Made by a program: the position numbers and the translations under genes. From Akkermansia muciniphila (lineage in GTDB: Bacteria; Verrucomicrobiota; Kiritimatiellia; RFP12; JAAYNR01): 64,000 bases of DNA. The DNA lies in the NCBI GenBank assembly GCA_945870025.1, contig CAMBQN010000012.1:1-64000 (forward strand), given 5' to 3'. A model generated the notes under the pieces. That model saw only the letters and a program-made list of their open reading frames with translations. It was not told the DNA's origin and ran no database searches. This document shows, in pieces, positions 8,729 to 16,880 of this stretch; position 1 is the first letter of the stretch, and each line of letters opens with the position of its first letter.

Positions 8729-10720
8729 ATGGATCGTACACCCGCCGAGACGACCCCCGACGTGAACGCATTGCTTGCCAGCCAGCGTACGCAAGCCGCT
8801 GACCGCGCGGATGACCGCGCGTTCGGCAAAGCCTGCCGCGAAGCCGTTCATAAGATCTGTCAAGACCGCACCCTCACCGCCTTTGTCGACAGCGTCGCCT
8901 TTGGCGAAGTGTCGCCCATCGAGTCTTTCCGCCGCCTAGAACTGCTCCGCGCGCTCCAGCCGGGCGTTTTTTGCAGTGACCGCACCTGGGGCTTCGGGGT
9001 CATCAAACGACTCGACGACTTTTACAAGAAGCTCACGGTCGATTTTGTCGGCAAGCCTGGCCATCAGATGACCTACGCCTATGCCGCCGAGTCGCTGACG
9101 ATGGTGGATGACAGCCACCTGCTCGTTCGTCGTCACAAGGATCCGGCGGGGCTGGACACGCTGATCCGCGAGCGGCCCGACGAGATCGTCCGCCTCGCCT
9201 TGCGCAACTTCGGCCCGATGTCCGTGACCAAGCTCGAAAAGACCCTCACCGATGCCCACATCGTGACCGCCGCGCAATGGAAGACGTTCTGGGACGGGGC
9301 CCGCAAGGGATTGAAGCGTGATCCGCTGGTCGAACTTCCCGCCAAGCGGGCCGAACTCATCACCATCCGCACGCACGCCCAGAATTATGGCGATGCCTGG
9401 ATGACCGCCTTGGGGCGCGAACGGGACATCGCGCGCATTCTCACCCTGATCGGAGAACTCGAGACGCAGATGCCCGACAAGATCGCCGGCGCCACCGCCG
9501 TCCTCTCCGACCGGCTCGCCTTCGCCCTCAAGGGCGCCTACAACACCGATCCGGGAACCTACGCCCGCCTGGCCATCACCGTTCAACGGCTGGGGCTGGC
9601 CACGCCCGAAGCGGATCCGCTGAAGGCCCACCTCTGGGAGGACAACCGGTTCATCAAGGCCGCCGAACAGATTACCGCTCGCGAAGCGTCAGACCTGGCG
9701 GGGTACCTGCTTCGGGATGATGAACCGGCACAGCAACGGATCACCACCATGCTGCCGCGCCTTCCCTATAACCTCGCCTGCGAGGTGTTGCAGATCCTGT
9801 ACGGCGGCCCCGTCGATAGCGAGGCGCAACGCCTCTGCCGCGACATTCTCCGGGCCTCCGCCCCCCATCCGGTCCTGCTCACGTGGGCGATCCGGAACCG
9901 CGAAGCGTTCGCCAACTGGAACCTCCCCTCGCTGTACGATCTCTTGATGCAAAGCATCAGCCTGCTCGAAGAAAAGCGGGCCTATGAGGCGTTGCGGATG
10001 CAGAACGCCATCCGGCTCGTGTTTGATCACGTCAAGGGCTTTGACGCCGCCTTCACCGCGATGGATGCACTCCAACGTCAGGCGATGTTTGAACGGGTAC
10101 AGGCTTCGCCCGCCTGGGATCCCGCGTCACATCGCCGGCTGCTGAATCACATGATCCAGATCGAGCCCAAGCTCGCCTCCCGCCGCAAGACCAGCGCCAC
10201 CGCTCAGGCCGCTGACCTGACGCGGCAGACGTCGTGGCGTTCGCTTGCCGAACGTCAGGTCGCCTACCGCCAGTTGATCGAGGTCGTGCTCCCCAAGAAC
10301 AGCCAGGAAATCGCCACGGCCCGCAGCTACGGCGATCTCCGTGAAAACTTCGAATACCAATCCGCTAAACATCAGCAGGGCCTGCTGCTGCAACGGCAGG
10401 CGGAAATGGACAGCGACCTCAAGCAGATGAAGGGGACTGATTTCACCGGCATCCCCACCGACAAGGTGGGCATGGGCGTTTCCGTCAGCCTCACCTGCCC
10501 GGACGCTTCGACCCGGACCTACACCATCCTCGGCGAGTGGGATCGCGACGAGGCGCTCAACATCATCTCCTGCAGGAGCAAGCTGGCCCAATGCCTGGAA
10601 GGCCGGCGGCCGGGCGACCGCGTCCTCATCCCCGGAGAGACGGATGACGAGCTGGTAACCATCGCCGCGATCGATCCCCTCTCCGACGTGGTCCGAGCCT
10701 GGCTCGCGGCGGCGCCTTGA
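8729..10720 (+). CDS. greA: GreA/GreB-family transcription elongation factor with long N-terminal region
   Basis: The 663-aa product carries a Gre-factor module only in its last ~150 residues: the coiled-coil finger (YRQLIEVVLPKNSQEIATAR, then SYGDLRENFEYQSAKHQQ, which matches the Gre DLRENAEYH pattern with the acidic tip) and the FKBP-like domain with a GDRVLIPGE-like end. Gre factors rescue backtracked RNA polymerase by stimulating transcript cleavage. The first ~490 residues are alpha-helical with no motif I recognise. An over-long GreA (about 715 aa) is known in Chlamydia, so the architecture fits a PVC organism. The start at 8729 follows CGGAGGACTGAAGAGTT. It is monocistronic, and a promoter for hisG lies right after it. 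Confidence 0.82.
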   Translation: MDRTPAETTPDVNALLASQRTQAADRADDRAFGKACREAVHKICQDRTLTAFVDSVAFGEVSPIESFRRLELLRALQPGVFCSDRTWGFGVIKRLDDFYKKLTVDFVGKPGHQMTYAYAAESLTMVDDSHLLVRRHKDPAGLDTLIRERPDEIVRLALRNFGPMSVTKLEKTLTDAHIVTAAQWKTFWDGARKGLKRDPLVELPAKRAELITIRTHAQNYGDAWMTALGRERDIARILTLIGELETQMPDKIAGATAVLSDRLAFALKGAYNTDPGTYARLAITVQRLGLATPEADPLKAHLWEDNRFIKAAEQITAREASDLAGYLLRDDEPAQQRITTMLPRLPYNLACEVLQILYGGPVDSEAQRLCRDILRASAPHPVLLTWAIRNREAFANWNLPSLYDLLMQSISLLEEKRAYEALRMQNAIRLVFDHVKGFDAAFTAMDALQRQAMFERVQASPAWDPASHRRLLNHMIQIEPKLASRRKTSATAQAADLTRQTSWRSLAERQVAYRQLIEVVLPKNSQEIATARSYGDLRENFEYQSAKHQQGLLLQRQAEMDSDLKQMKGTDFTGIPTDKVGMGVSVSLTCPDASTRTYTILGEWDRDEALNIISCRSKLAQCLEGRRPGDRVLIPGETDDELVTIAAIDPLSDVVRAWLAAAP

Positions 10721-10736
10721 TTGCCGATATTTGCTG

Positions 10737-10765
10737 TTGCCAAGCGCGCGTTCGTTCGTTATTAT
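10737..10765 (+). promoter_or_regulatory. Sigma-70-type promoter for hisG
   Basis: TTGCCA (10737-10742) and TATTAT (10760-10765) are separated by 17 bases, 35 bp before the hisG ATG. No transcript evidence is available. Confidence 0.6.
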
Positions 10766-10800
10766 GGTCGCCTGTTTTTTAACGCAAACAAGGATTTTTG

Positions 10801-11670
10801 ATGCCCGTCATTCTTGGCTTACCCAAAGGCAGCCTCCAAGAGGCTACGTGCAACATGATGAAGAAGGCCGGCTTTGCCGTGTCGGTCGGCTCGCGTTCGT
10901 ACATGCCGAGCGTGGACGATGAAGGGTTGAGCTGCCGCCTGATCCGGGCGCAGGAGATCAGCCGCTATGTCGAGCTTGGCGTGCTGGAAGCTGGCATCAC
11001 CGGATATGACTGGATTTACGAGAATAACTCCGATGTCGTCGAAGTGGCCGAGTTGATCTACGCCAAGCAGGGAATGCGCCCGGTGCGCTGGGTCGTCGCC
11101 GTCCCCAATGAGTCGTCCATCAAAGGCCCCAAGGATCTGATGGGGAAGCGGATCGCCACCGAGGCCGTCGGGCTGACCAAACGCTATCTCGCCAAGCACG
11201 GCGTCGAGGCCGATGTCGAATTCTCGTGGGGCGCAACCGAAGTCAAGGCCCCCGAGCTGGTTGACGCGATCGTTGAGTTGACCGAGACGGGGTCGTCACT
11301 GCGCGCCAACAACCTGCGCATCGTCGACGTGGTGCTGGAATCCACCACCCGTCTGATCGCCAACAAGAAAGCATGGATGGATCCGGTAAAACGCGCCAAA
11401 ATCGAGCAGCTCGCGCTGCTTCTCGGCGGCGCGCTGGCGGCCGAATCCCGCGTGCTCCTGAAAATGAACGCACCTGCCCGATCACTCGACGCGATCACGG
11501 CCATCCTGCCGGCGCTGCACGCCCCGACGGTGATGCCGCTCAGCGATCCCAAATGGCACGCTGTCGAATCGGTCGTGGAAGAGAAGGTGGTGCGTGACAT
11601 TATCCCCCAATTGCGTCAAGCTGGCGCTGAGGGGATCATCGAACTGCCGTTGAACAAGGTTATCATCTGA
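10801..11670 (+). CDS. hisG: ATP phosphoribosyltransferase, long form
   Basis: First enzyme of histidine synthesis, joining ATP and PRPP. The 289-aa product starts [16 protein letters not shown], a typical HisG opening, and has [32 protein letters not shown] and the PRPP-site-like [18 protein letters not shown]. Length and the C-terminal ~75 residues ([20 protein letters not shown]...[20 protein letters not shown]) show the regulatory ACT-like domain of the long, HisZ-independent form, which is normally feedback-inhibited by histidine. The ATG at 10801 follows CAAGGA; the TTG one codon earlier is not needed. No other his genes are near. Confidence 0.96.
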   Translation: MPVILGLPKGSLQEATCNMMKKAGFAVSVGSRSYMPSVDDEGLSCRLIRAQEISRYVELGVLEAGITGYDWIYENNSDVVEVAELIYAKQGMRPVRWVVAVPNESSIKGPKDLMGKRIATEAVGLTKRYLAKHGVEADVEFSWGATEVKAPELVDAIVELTETGSSLRANNLRIVDVVLESTTRLIANKKAWMDPVKRAKIEQLALLLGGALAAESRVLLKMNAPARSLDAITAILPALHAPTVMPLSDPKWHAVESVVEEKVVRDIIPQLRQAGAEGIIELPLNKVII

Positions 11671-11685
11671 ACCTGAATGCGGGCG

Positions 11686-11703
11686 CGCTCCGAAAACGGA
11701 GCG
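11686..11703 (+). other. Hairpin between hisG and the small basic gene
   Basis: CGCTCCG, AAAA loop, CGGAGCG: a perfect 7-bp stem 15 bases after the hisG stop codon and 33 bases before the next start. There is no T-tract, so it may be a processing or attenuation element rather than a classical terminator. Confidence 0.4.
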
Positions 11704-11736
11704 ACCCTGGTCCCTGAACCCAAGGAGAAGCAACAC

Positions 11737-11826
11737 GTGGGAACGATCAAAAAGAAACGCCGCGCCAAAATGTCCAAGCATAAGCATCGCAAGCGTTTGA
11801 AGGCCAATCGTCACAAGAACAAATAG
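11737..11826 (+). CDS. AURKAIP1/COX24-domain small ribosomal-type protein (bS22-like)
   Basis: A 29-codon gene with a GTG start, preceded at 9-10 bases by a clear AAGGAG. The product (MGTIKKKRRAKMSKHKHRKR, then LKANRHKNK) is almost wholly basic and fits the AURKAIP1/COX24 pattern (KKRRxKMxKHKxRKxxKxxRHKxK) known from tiny bacterial proteins and mitochondrial mS38. Some such bacterial proteins are now called bS22 and sit on the 30S subunit near the decoding-site helix 44. A ribosomal role is inferred from the motif alone. It lies between hisG and a TPR gene whose start is 11 bp downstream. Confidence 0.78.
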   Translation: MGTIKKKRRAKMSKHKHRKRLKANRHKNK

Positions 11827-11837
11827 GTCGTGACTCC

Positions 11838-13295
11838 ATGACTGCCGCAAAGCTGACAGCATGCGTTTGCGTGGTGCTTTCAGCGGGATGCGGAACCCTG
11901 AGGCCGCCCCGTCTCCCGCCACAACCGCCAGGCTGTCCGGATGACGGGGCGTTTTCGTCCGCACTGGCCCACTACGCCACGGGTCTGCTTCTGGAAACAG
12001 CCGCCGGCCGCCGATCGGCTGCGGCAGGCGATGCCTATCTGCAGGCCCATCGTCTGGATCCGATTAGCGATCCGCCCTTCTCCATCGCCACCCTCAGCCT
12101 GCTCGAAGGCGGACGCACCAACGAGGCGCTCGCGCTCGTCCGGGCGCAGGTTCGCCGCCAGCCGGAATCCGTCGAGGGCTGGATCACGCTCGGACAACTG
12201 GCCGAAACATCCGGGGATTTTGCGCGCGCGGCCAACGCCTATTCCCGCGTTCGCGACCTGCGCGGCAACGCCGAAGCTGCCGCGGGCGCCACCCTGGGCG
12301 AGATTCGCAACCGCTTCAAAGCCGGCCACGACCGGACCGCCATCCGCCTCTTGCGCCAACATACGACAGCCACCAATCTCCCCCCGATCATGAGGCAGGC
12401 GTCCCTCCAGTGGGCGCGTTATTTCATCCGCGACACCCCGTCTCCCGCGCGCGCCCTGCCACTCATTCAGATCATGATCGACACCGCCCCGGATCAGGAG
12501 GCTAAGGCTGCCGCCCAGACTTTTTATGGCGATGCCCTGCTCCACTCCGGTTCCACCAACCGCGCGATCCGCGTCTATTGGTCGGCCCTGGATACCGATC
12601 CGGCCTGTAGTCCCGCCGCCCGAAGAATCGGCGCATCCTTTCACGCGCAGGCCGACACCACCGGCGTCATCCGCCTGACCGCCCGCATCCCGTCCTCGTC
12701 GCAGCCGATCGGACCGGCCCTCGTCGCGTCATATGCCTGGACGATGTTCGAGCAACCCGAAGCCGCCGCCGACGCCCTGATCGCCGGCCGCATCGCAGCT
12801 CGCCGTGCGGGCATCCAGCCGTCTCCCTCCTATTATCTCATTCTTGGCGGCGCCCTGGACGAGCTGAATCGCGACGCTCAGGCCACCGAGGTCTTCTGCG
12901 AAGCCCTCGCCACCCACACCAACGCGCACGCCATCATGAACCACCTCGCCTACATGTGCGCCGTCAATGGCGAGCGGCTCGACGAGGCGCTCGAATGGGT
13001 GACACGCGCGCTGACCCACGAACCGCGCACCTACGCCTACATCGACACGCTCGGATGGGTCTACTACCGTCAGGGCCGCCTGCACGACGCCCTGACGCAA
13101 CTGCTGCTCGCCGCCAAGCTGGCGCCGGAGGAGGACGGCCTGATTCTGGATCACATCGGCGACGCCCTTCACGCGCTTCACCGCGACGAAGAGGCCCTCG
13201 CCTTCTGGCACCGCGCCGCCACACTCGTTCCCGATCTTGCCGGCATTCGTAACAAGATCGAGACCGTCACGTCCGCAACCCGCGCCCGACCGTAA
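11838..13295 (+). CDS. TPR-repeat protein, probable lipoprotein
   Basis: A 485-aa protein with a short hydrophobic N-terminus ending in LSAGCGTLRPP, a weak lipobox that would place Cys18 at the membrane surface. The remainder is helical, with tetratricopeptide-like units visible at about residues 95-150 (EGWITLGQLAETSGDFARAANAYSRV), 225-260 (AAQTFYGDALLHSGSTNRAIRVYWSAL) and most clearly 335-470 (LDTLGWVYYRQGRLHDALTQLLLAAKLAPEE; HIGDALHALHRDEEALAFWHRA). TPRs mediate protein contacts, and similar proteins serve in envelope assembly or secretion, but nothing here tells which. No catalytic domain is seen. It may share a transcript with the small basic gene 11 bp upstream. Confidence 0.75.
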   Translation: MTAAKLTACVCVVLSAGCGTLRPPRLPPQPPGCPDDGAFSSALAHYATGLLLETAAGRRSAAAGDAYLQAHRLDPISDPPFSIATLSLLEGGRTNEALALVRAQVRRQPESVEGWITLGQLAETSGDFARAANAYSRVRDLRGNAEAAAGATLGEIRNRFKAGHDRTAIRLLRQHTTATNLPPIMRQASLQWARYFIRDTPSPARALPLIQIMIDTAPDQEAKAAAQTFYGDALLHSGSTNRAIRVYWSALDTDPACSPAARRIGASFHAQADTTGVIRLTARIPSSSQPIGPALVASYAWTMFEQPEAAADALIAGRIAARRAGIQPSPSYYLILGGALDELNRDAQATEVFCEALATHTNAHAIMNHLAYMCAVNGERLDEALEWVTRALTHEPRTYAYIDTLGWVYYRQGRLHDALTQLLLAAKLAPEEDGLILDHIGDALHALHRDEEALAFWHRAATLVPDLAGIRNKIETVTSATRARP

Positions 13296-13342
13296 GCGGT
13301 GTGCAGCCGGTCTTGGGATTACAGATGCGGCGTCTGCGAACG

Positions 13343-13681
13343 TCAGCCTTGAGGCGATGAGGAACCCGCGCCCGGCGCGGGTTCCGAAGTCGCCTCCGAG
13401 GCTTGGTTCGAGGTCTTTGATTTGATCAAACCAACGACGAGAACCAAGGCAAGCATCACGATGCTGATGACCAAGATAGTCCCCAGAGTTGCGTGGAGCT
13501 CCACCATTGACTGCTTAATGTTGGCTGCATCCGGATTTGCGAGGGAGAAGGTAAACTTGGTCAGATCCTCCGACGCGAGTTGTCCAACGGCCACGCACAT
13601 CTCTTGTGCCTTGTTAACGAACAGGACGACTGCACAAAAGCCCGCTACAGATACCGCAAGCATCACATTCTTTATTTTCAT
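13343..13681 (-). CDS. Small two-helix membrane protein, unknown
   Basis: A 112-aa product with a hydrophobic N-terminal segment (residues ~5-25, MLAVSVAGFCAVVLFVN), a ~50-residue periplasmic or cytoplasmic loop, a second membrane helix (~75-97, GTILVISIVMLALVLVVGLI), and a Ser/Pro/Ala-rich tail. I do not recognise the family. The start at 13681 has a GAGGAGATC ribosome site. The 335-bp repeat R1 begins exactly at this ribosome site. Base composition is visibly less GC-rich than in the neighbouring housekeeping genes, suggesting acquired DNA. Confidence 0.6.
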   Translation of the reverse strand: MKIKNVMLAVSVAGFCAVVLFVNKAQEMCVAVGQLASEDLTKFTFSLANPDAANIKQSMVELHATLGTILVISIVMLALVLVVGLIKSKTSNQASEATSEPAPGAGSSSPQG

Positions 13682-13698
13682 GTATCCATGATCTCCTC

Positions 13699-14033
13699 GA
13701 ACATCGTCATAGCCGTCACGCATAGCGAGGGCATTCGCACCCGCAAAACCCTAAATCCGTCAACACATCCGTTGATGTCTAACCGCTTGCGTAGTCGTTT
13801 TGACGCATATAAGGTTTGCTAGGCATCCGCGCTATGCATCAAGACCGGCTTCGCTCCCTGTTTCTGATTGGGCACCACTCCCGGATCAGTATCCAGCATC
13901 CGCGCTCGGTGAGAGTGAAACAGATTCGATTAGCCGGTGCAAGGACAAAGAAGTGGACAAAGAAGTGAGATCACGCGCCTGAACGGGTTGTGCGGTCAGG
14001 CGGCCAAGACGCTATCCAGCGCGATGTCTCCGG
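13699..14033. repeat. ~330-bp direct repeat R1
   Basis: This block recurs at 14986-15309 (R2) in the same orientation, from GAACATCGTCATAGCCGTCA to GCGCGATGTCTCCGG, at about 90% identity with a few indels. On the minus strand each copy ends at the ribosome site of a small gene (starts at 13681 and 14960), so it could be a shared upstream or promoter module. It contains two tandem ACAAAGAAGTG units around 13945-13970, whose spacing differs from R2. Confidence 0.9.
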
Positions 14034-14053
14034 CGAAGACCGCCGAGACGGCG

Positions 14054-14136
14054 GAGCCATCGTCCTCGTCGTCGTCCTCGTCCTCGTCCTCGTCCTCGAT
14101 TTCACGATTCGAGGACGAGGACGATCAGGATGGCTC
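14054..14136. repeat. TCGTCC word-repeat inverted pair
   Basis: CGTCCTCGTCGTCGTCCTCG and further TCGTCC units up to 14100, then a short loop and the reverse complement GAGGACGAGGACGAT. The outer bases GAGCCAT and ATGGCTC also pair. The 187 bp between R1 and the next gene hold nothing else that I can support. The same word appears inside the DUF4091 gene at 40610-40694. Confidence 0.8.
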
Positions 14137-14219
14137 ATTCCTGTTTCCCATCCGGCCGCAGGCCGGTGGCCCGACGTTCGCGATCATCAGCGGCCACAAA
14201 TCCATGGCCAACTACTTGC

Positions 14220-14555
14220 TCAACGCTGGCCGCTGGTGCATCGCTTGGTTGGGACTTTGGTTTTCTTCTTTAGGGGTGCCACTTTGTTCACGTGATCCCA
14301 GTATGCATCCGGAGTCTTTGGTTTGGGTTCGGCTGTCATCTCCGCTGCTTTGGCCAACTCTCTGATGCGATTCTGAAGCATGGACTGCATGCAATTGGGC
14401 ACATGGTCACCGTAGTGCCGATGGATGCGGACACATTCATGGCATCGTCCGTGCCATTCGCATTTTGTTTTTGGGCACGGGCATGTAGCATCAGCTTTGC
14501 TCGCAAGCATTGCCCTGATGCCCTTGATCGTTTGAACGTATTCCCTCTTTGTCAT
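14220..14555 (-). CDS. Small Cys/His-rich protein, probable zinc binder
   Basis: A 111-aa product. Residues ~25-55 hold a dense Cys/His pattern (CPCPKTKCEWHGRCHECVRI, then HRHYGDHVPNC) that I have seen in small conserved hypothetical proteins of anaerobes (DUF6485-like, tentative) and that suggests a zinc or Fe-S site. The rest is basic, with a Lys/Pro-rich tail. The function is unknown. It is the second gene of a two-gene minus-strand unit (81 bp after 14637-14960); the gap contains a bulged hairpin (AGCCTGCTGCCT / AGGCAGAGGCT). Its ribosome site is weak (AGAGATAA). Confidence 0.6.
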   Translation of the reverse strand: MTKREYVQTIKGIRAMLASKADATCPCPKTKCEWHGRCHECVRIHRHYGDHVPNCMQSMLQNRIRELAKAAEMTAEPKPKTPDAYWDHVNKVAPLKKKTKVPTKRCTSGQR

Positions 14556-14636
14556 AATTATTATCTCTGCCCCACGTCAGCCTCTGCCTGAGCCGCGCTA
14601 GGGGCGATAGGCAGCAGGCTGTGGTTGTGCGTCTTT

Positions 14637-14960
14637 CTATCCTTTCATTCTCAGTGTGCACAGGCAGTCCGCACTGTCGTCAAACAGACACTCTACGGCG
14701 CAGTCCTTCCCGCCAATGGTCAGTGACACAGTGCCCCGAGTGGGTTCAGCATATGGCTCTGGGTTCAGGCCGGCAACGGACTTGAGTCGGTTGATTACGT
14801 GATCCAGAGGTGGGGCCTCCAGATCTTTATCTGCACCCTCAATCTTTGGCAGCGACTCGGACTTGCGAAGCACCATTGGTGTTCCGTCACCCTTACTCAG
14901 GCTGTAGAGCAGGAAGTTCACATATCGTACTGCATGAGGATACTCGGTCTTCTTCGTCAT
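14637..14960 (-). CDS. Small protein of unknown function
   Basis: A 107-aa soluble product. The C-terminal half reads PLDHVINRLKSVAGLNPEPY, then RGTVSLTIGGKDCAVECLFD, which looks like a compact alpha/beta domain. It reminds me of the N-terminal subdomain of type II/IV secretion ATPases (GspE-type), but the protein has no P-loop, so that likeness may only mark a shared regulatory fold. There is a strong ribosome site (AAGGAGAGG) 8-10 bases before ATG at 14960. The repeat R2 starts immediately upstream. Probably co-transcribed with the Cys-rich gene that follows. Confidence 0.55.
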   Translation of the reverse strand: MTKKTEYPHAVRYVNFLLYSLSKGDGTPMVLRKSESLPKIEGADKDLEAPPLDHVINRLKSVAGLNPEPYAEPTRGTVSLTIGGKDCAVECLFDDSADCLCTLRMKG

Positions 14961-14985
14961 TGATTCACCTCTCCTTTCTCTTGCA

Positions 14986-15309
14986 GAACATCGTCATAGC
15001 CGTCACGCATAGCGAGGGCATTCGCACCCGCAAAACCCTAAGTCCGTCAACACATCCGTTGATTTCTAACCGCTTGCATAGTCGTTTTGACGCATATGAA
15101 TTTTGATATGCATCAAGAACAGCTTCGCGCCCTGTTTCTGATTGGGCACCACTCCCGGATCAGTATCCAGCATCCGTGTTCGGTGAGAGTGAAACAGATT
15201 CGATTAGCCGGTGCAAGGACAAAGAAGTGAGGACAAAGAAGTGAGATCACGCGCTTGAACGGGTTGTTCGGTCAGGCCGCCAAGACGCTATCCAGCGCGA
15301 TGTCTCCGG
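14986..15309. repeat. ~330-bp direct repeat R2
   Basis: Second copy of R1 (13699-14033). The tandem ACAAAGAAGTG unit near 15220-15245 is spaced two bases wider than in R1, and the segment corresponding to 13815-13835 is shortened. The copy abuts the ribosome site of the gene at 14960. Confidence 0.9.
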
Positions 15310-15407
15310 ATCGCCGATCGCCTTTCCGGACAGCCCCTTGTCGGGCGGCTCGCGCGGCGTCCAGAAGCCCTTTGTCCCGCCGGCCTTTTCCCTCTCCGAA
15401 CCTCCTC

Positions 15408-15538
15408 AAAGCGGTGTCGCGCGGAATACCGCTTGCCACCGCACTCCAAAATGGCTTGCGCGGCGTCCCGAAGCCCTTCGTTCAGGCGGCAGCGTCTTGG
15501 AGTGCGGTGGCAAGCGGTATTCCGCGCGACACCGCTTT
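15408..15538. repeat. Perfect long palindrome, 42-bp arms
   Basis: Left arm 15408-15449 (begins AAAGCGGTGTCGCGCGG, ends CCGCACTCCAA) and right arm 15497-15538 are exact reverse complements around a 47-base loop. The 391-bp gap between R2 and aroC carries no gene that I can support; the surrounding sequence has further GCGCGGCGTCC words at 15353 and 15458. Confidence 0.92.
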
Positions 15539-15701
15539 TCCCGGCTTCGCTACGAATGCAAGGCCCGTCACTGATCAGGCCGCCCCGTAGATTTCGAAAA
15601 TTTCCGCGATTGACCCCGGGGCTGGCTTGCCCTAAACTTTGATCGGTCGGGGCCTTGCGGTTCGTTTACACACCGCCAGCCACGCACGTGGGAGGATCAC
15701 C

Positions 15702-16880
15702 ATGCCGCTTCGTTTTATCACCGCCGGCGAATCGCACGGCCCGTGTCTCACCGTCATACTGGAGGGCGTACCGGCTGGCCTCGTGATCACCGAGGAATCC
15801 CTCGCGCGTGATTTGAGCCGCCGCCAGACCGGCAGCGGCACAGGCCCGCGGCTGGCGCAAGGGATGGAGAATGACATCCCCCGCATTCTCGCGGGCGTCA
15901 TGAACGGCCGCACCACCGGCGCGCCGATCGCCCTGCAAATCGTCAATCGCGACCACGCCCATTGGAAAGGGCGCGCCATTCCGGCCTTCACCATTCCGCG
16001 CCCCGGCCATGCCGATCTTCCGGCTGCGGTGAAATATGGCTACGACGATTTTCGTTACGCCCTTGAGCGCGCCTCGGCCCGTGAAACCGCCGCCCGCGTC
16101 GCTGCGGGCGCCGTGTGCCGCGCGCTGCTCGACACGTTCGGCATCCAGGTCGGCGGCTATGTGTCGGCCATCGGCGGCATCGCCGCCCGCCTCGACGACG
16201 TTTCGCTCGAACAACGGATCGTCCGCAGTCGCGCCGCCGCGTCGTCCTGCCCCGACCCCGCCGCAGCCGAGGCGATCGATGCAGCGATCGACCGGGCACG
16301 GCAGGATGGCGACACCCTGGGCGGCGTCATTGAAGTGGCGGTGCTCAACCCGCCCGCCGGCCTCGGTTCGTACGCCACCTGGGAAGAGCGGCTCGACAGC
16401 CGTCTCGCCGCCGCTGTCCTGGGCGTCCCGGCCATGAAGGGGTTTGAGATTGGCGACGCCTTTGCCAACACCGCCCGCACCGGAACGACCGCGCAGGACG
16501 CGGTCCGCTCCGAGGACGGCCGCATTATCCGGGGATCCAACCGCTGTGGCGGCATCGAGGGCGGCATTTCAAACGGCCAGCCGATCCTTATCCGCGCCGC
16601 CATGAAGCCGATTCCCACGACGATCGCCCCTCAGGAGTCGGTCAACCTCGCCGCCAACGGGGCGGCCGCCCAGACCGGTTACGAGCGTTCCGATACCTGC
16701 CCGGTCCCGCGCGCCGTCGTCGTCATCGAAGCCGTCGTGTGCTTCGTCATCGCGCGAGCGCTGCTGGAGAAGCTCGGCGGCGATTCCATCGACGAGATCC
16801 GCCCCCGTTTTGCGGCGCTCCGTGCCCTCGCGGTGGACACCCTCCGCCTCTCTTCCGAATCCAAAATTTTTTGGCCGTGA
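15702..16880 (+). CDS. aroC: Chorismate synthase
   Basis: Seventh enzyme of the shikimate pathway, converting EPSP to chorismate with reduced FMN. The 392-aa product has the family signatures GESHGPCLTVILEGVPAG at the N-terminus, GRTTGAPIALQIVNRDHA, DLPAAVKYGYDDFRYALERA, ASARETAARVAAGAV and, later, the conserved RSNRCGGIEGGISNGQPI and ARVVIEAV-like segments. Length is normal. The start at 15702 has a good GGGAGGAT site and removes a 21-codon extension of an upstream ATG. The stop TGA overlaps the ATG of the aroK-aroB fusion (TGATG at 16878-16882), implying coupled translation of three consecutive shikimate activities. Confidence 0.96.
   Translation: MPLRFITAGESHGPCLTVILEGVPAGLVITEESLARDLSRRQTGSGTGPRLAQGMENDIPRILAGVMNGRTTGAPIALQIVNRDHAHWKGRAIPAFTIPRPGHADLPAAVKYGYDDFRYALERASARETAARVAAGAVCRALLDTFGIQVGGYVSAIGGIAARLDDVSLEQRIVRSRAAASSCPDPAAAEAIDAAIDRARQDGDTLGGVIEVAVLNPPAGLGSYATWEERLDSRLAAAVLGVPAMKGFEIGDAFANTARTGTTAQDAVRSEDGRIIRGSNRCGGIEGGISNGQPILIRAAMKPIPTTIAPQESVNLAANGAAAQTGYERSDTCPVPRAVVVIEAVVCFVIARALLEKLGGDSIDEIRPRFAALRALAVDTLRLSSESKIFWP

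Noticed and set aside
13770-13800. GTCTAAC core as in integron attC sites within R1
   Set aside because: The R2 copy has TTCTAAC, which breaks the consensus, there is no partner GTTRRRY core at a suitable distance and no integrase of the IntI type in the window.
13937-14365. 142-aa plus-strand frame over R1 and the TCGTCC array
   Set aside because: It is made mostly of repeat sequence (serine run) and overlaps the Cys-rich gene on the other strand.
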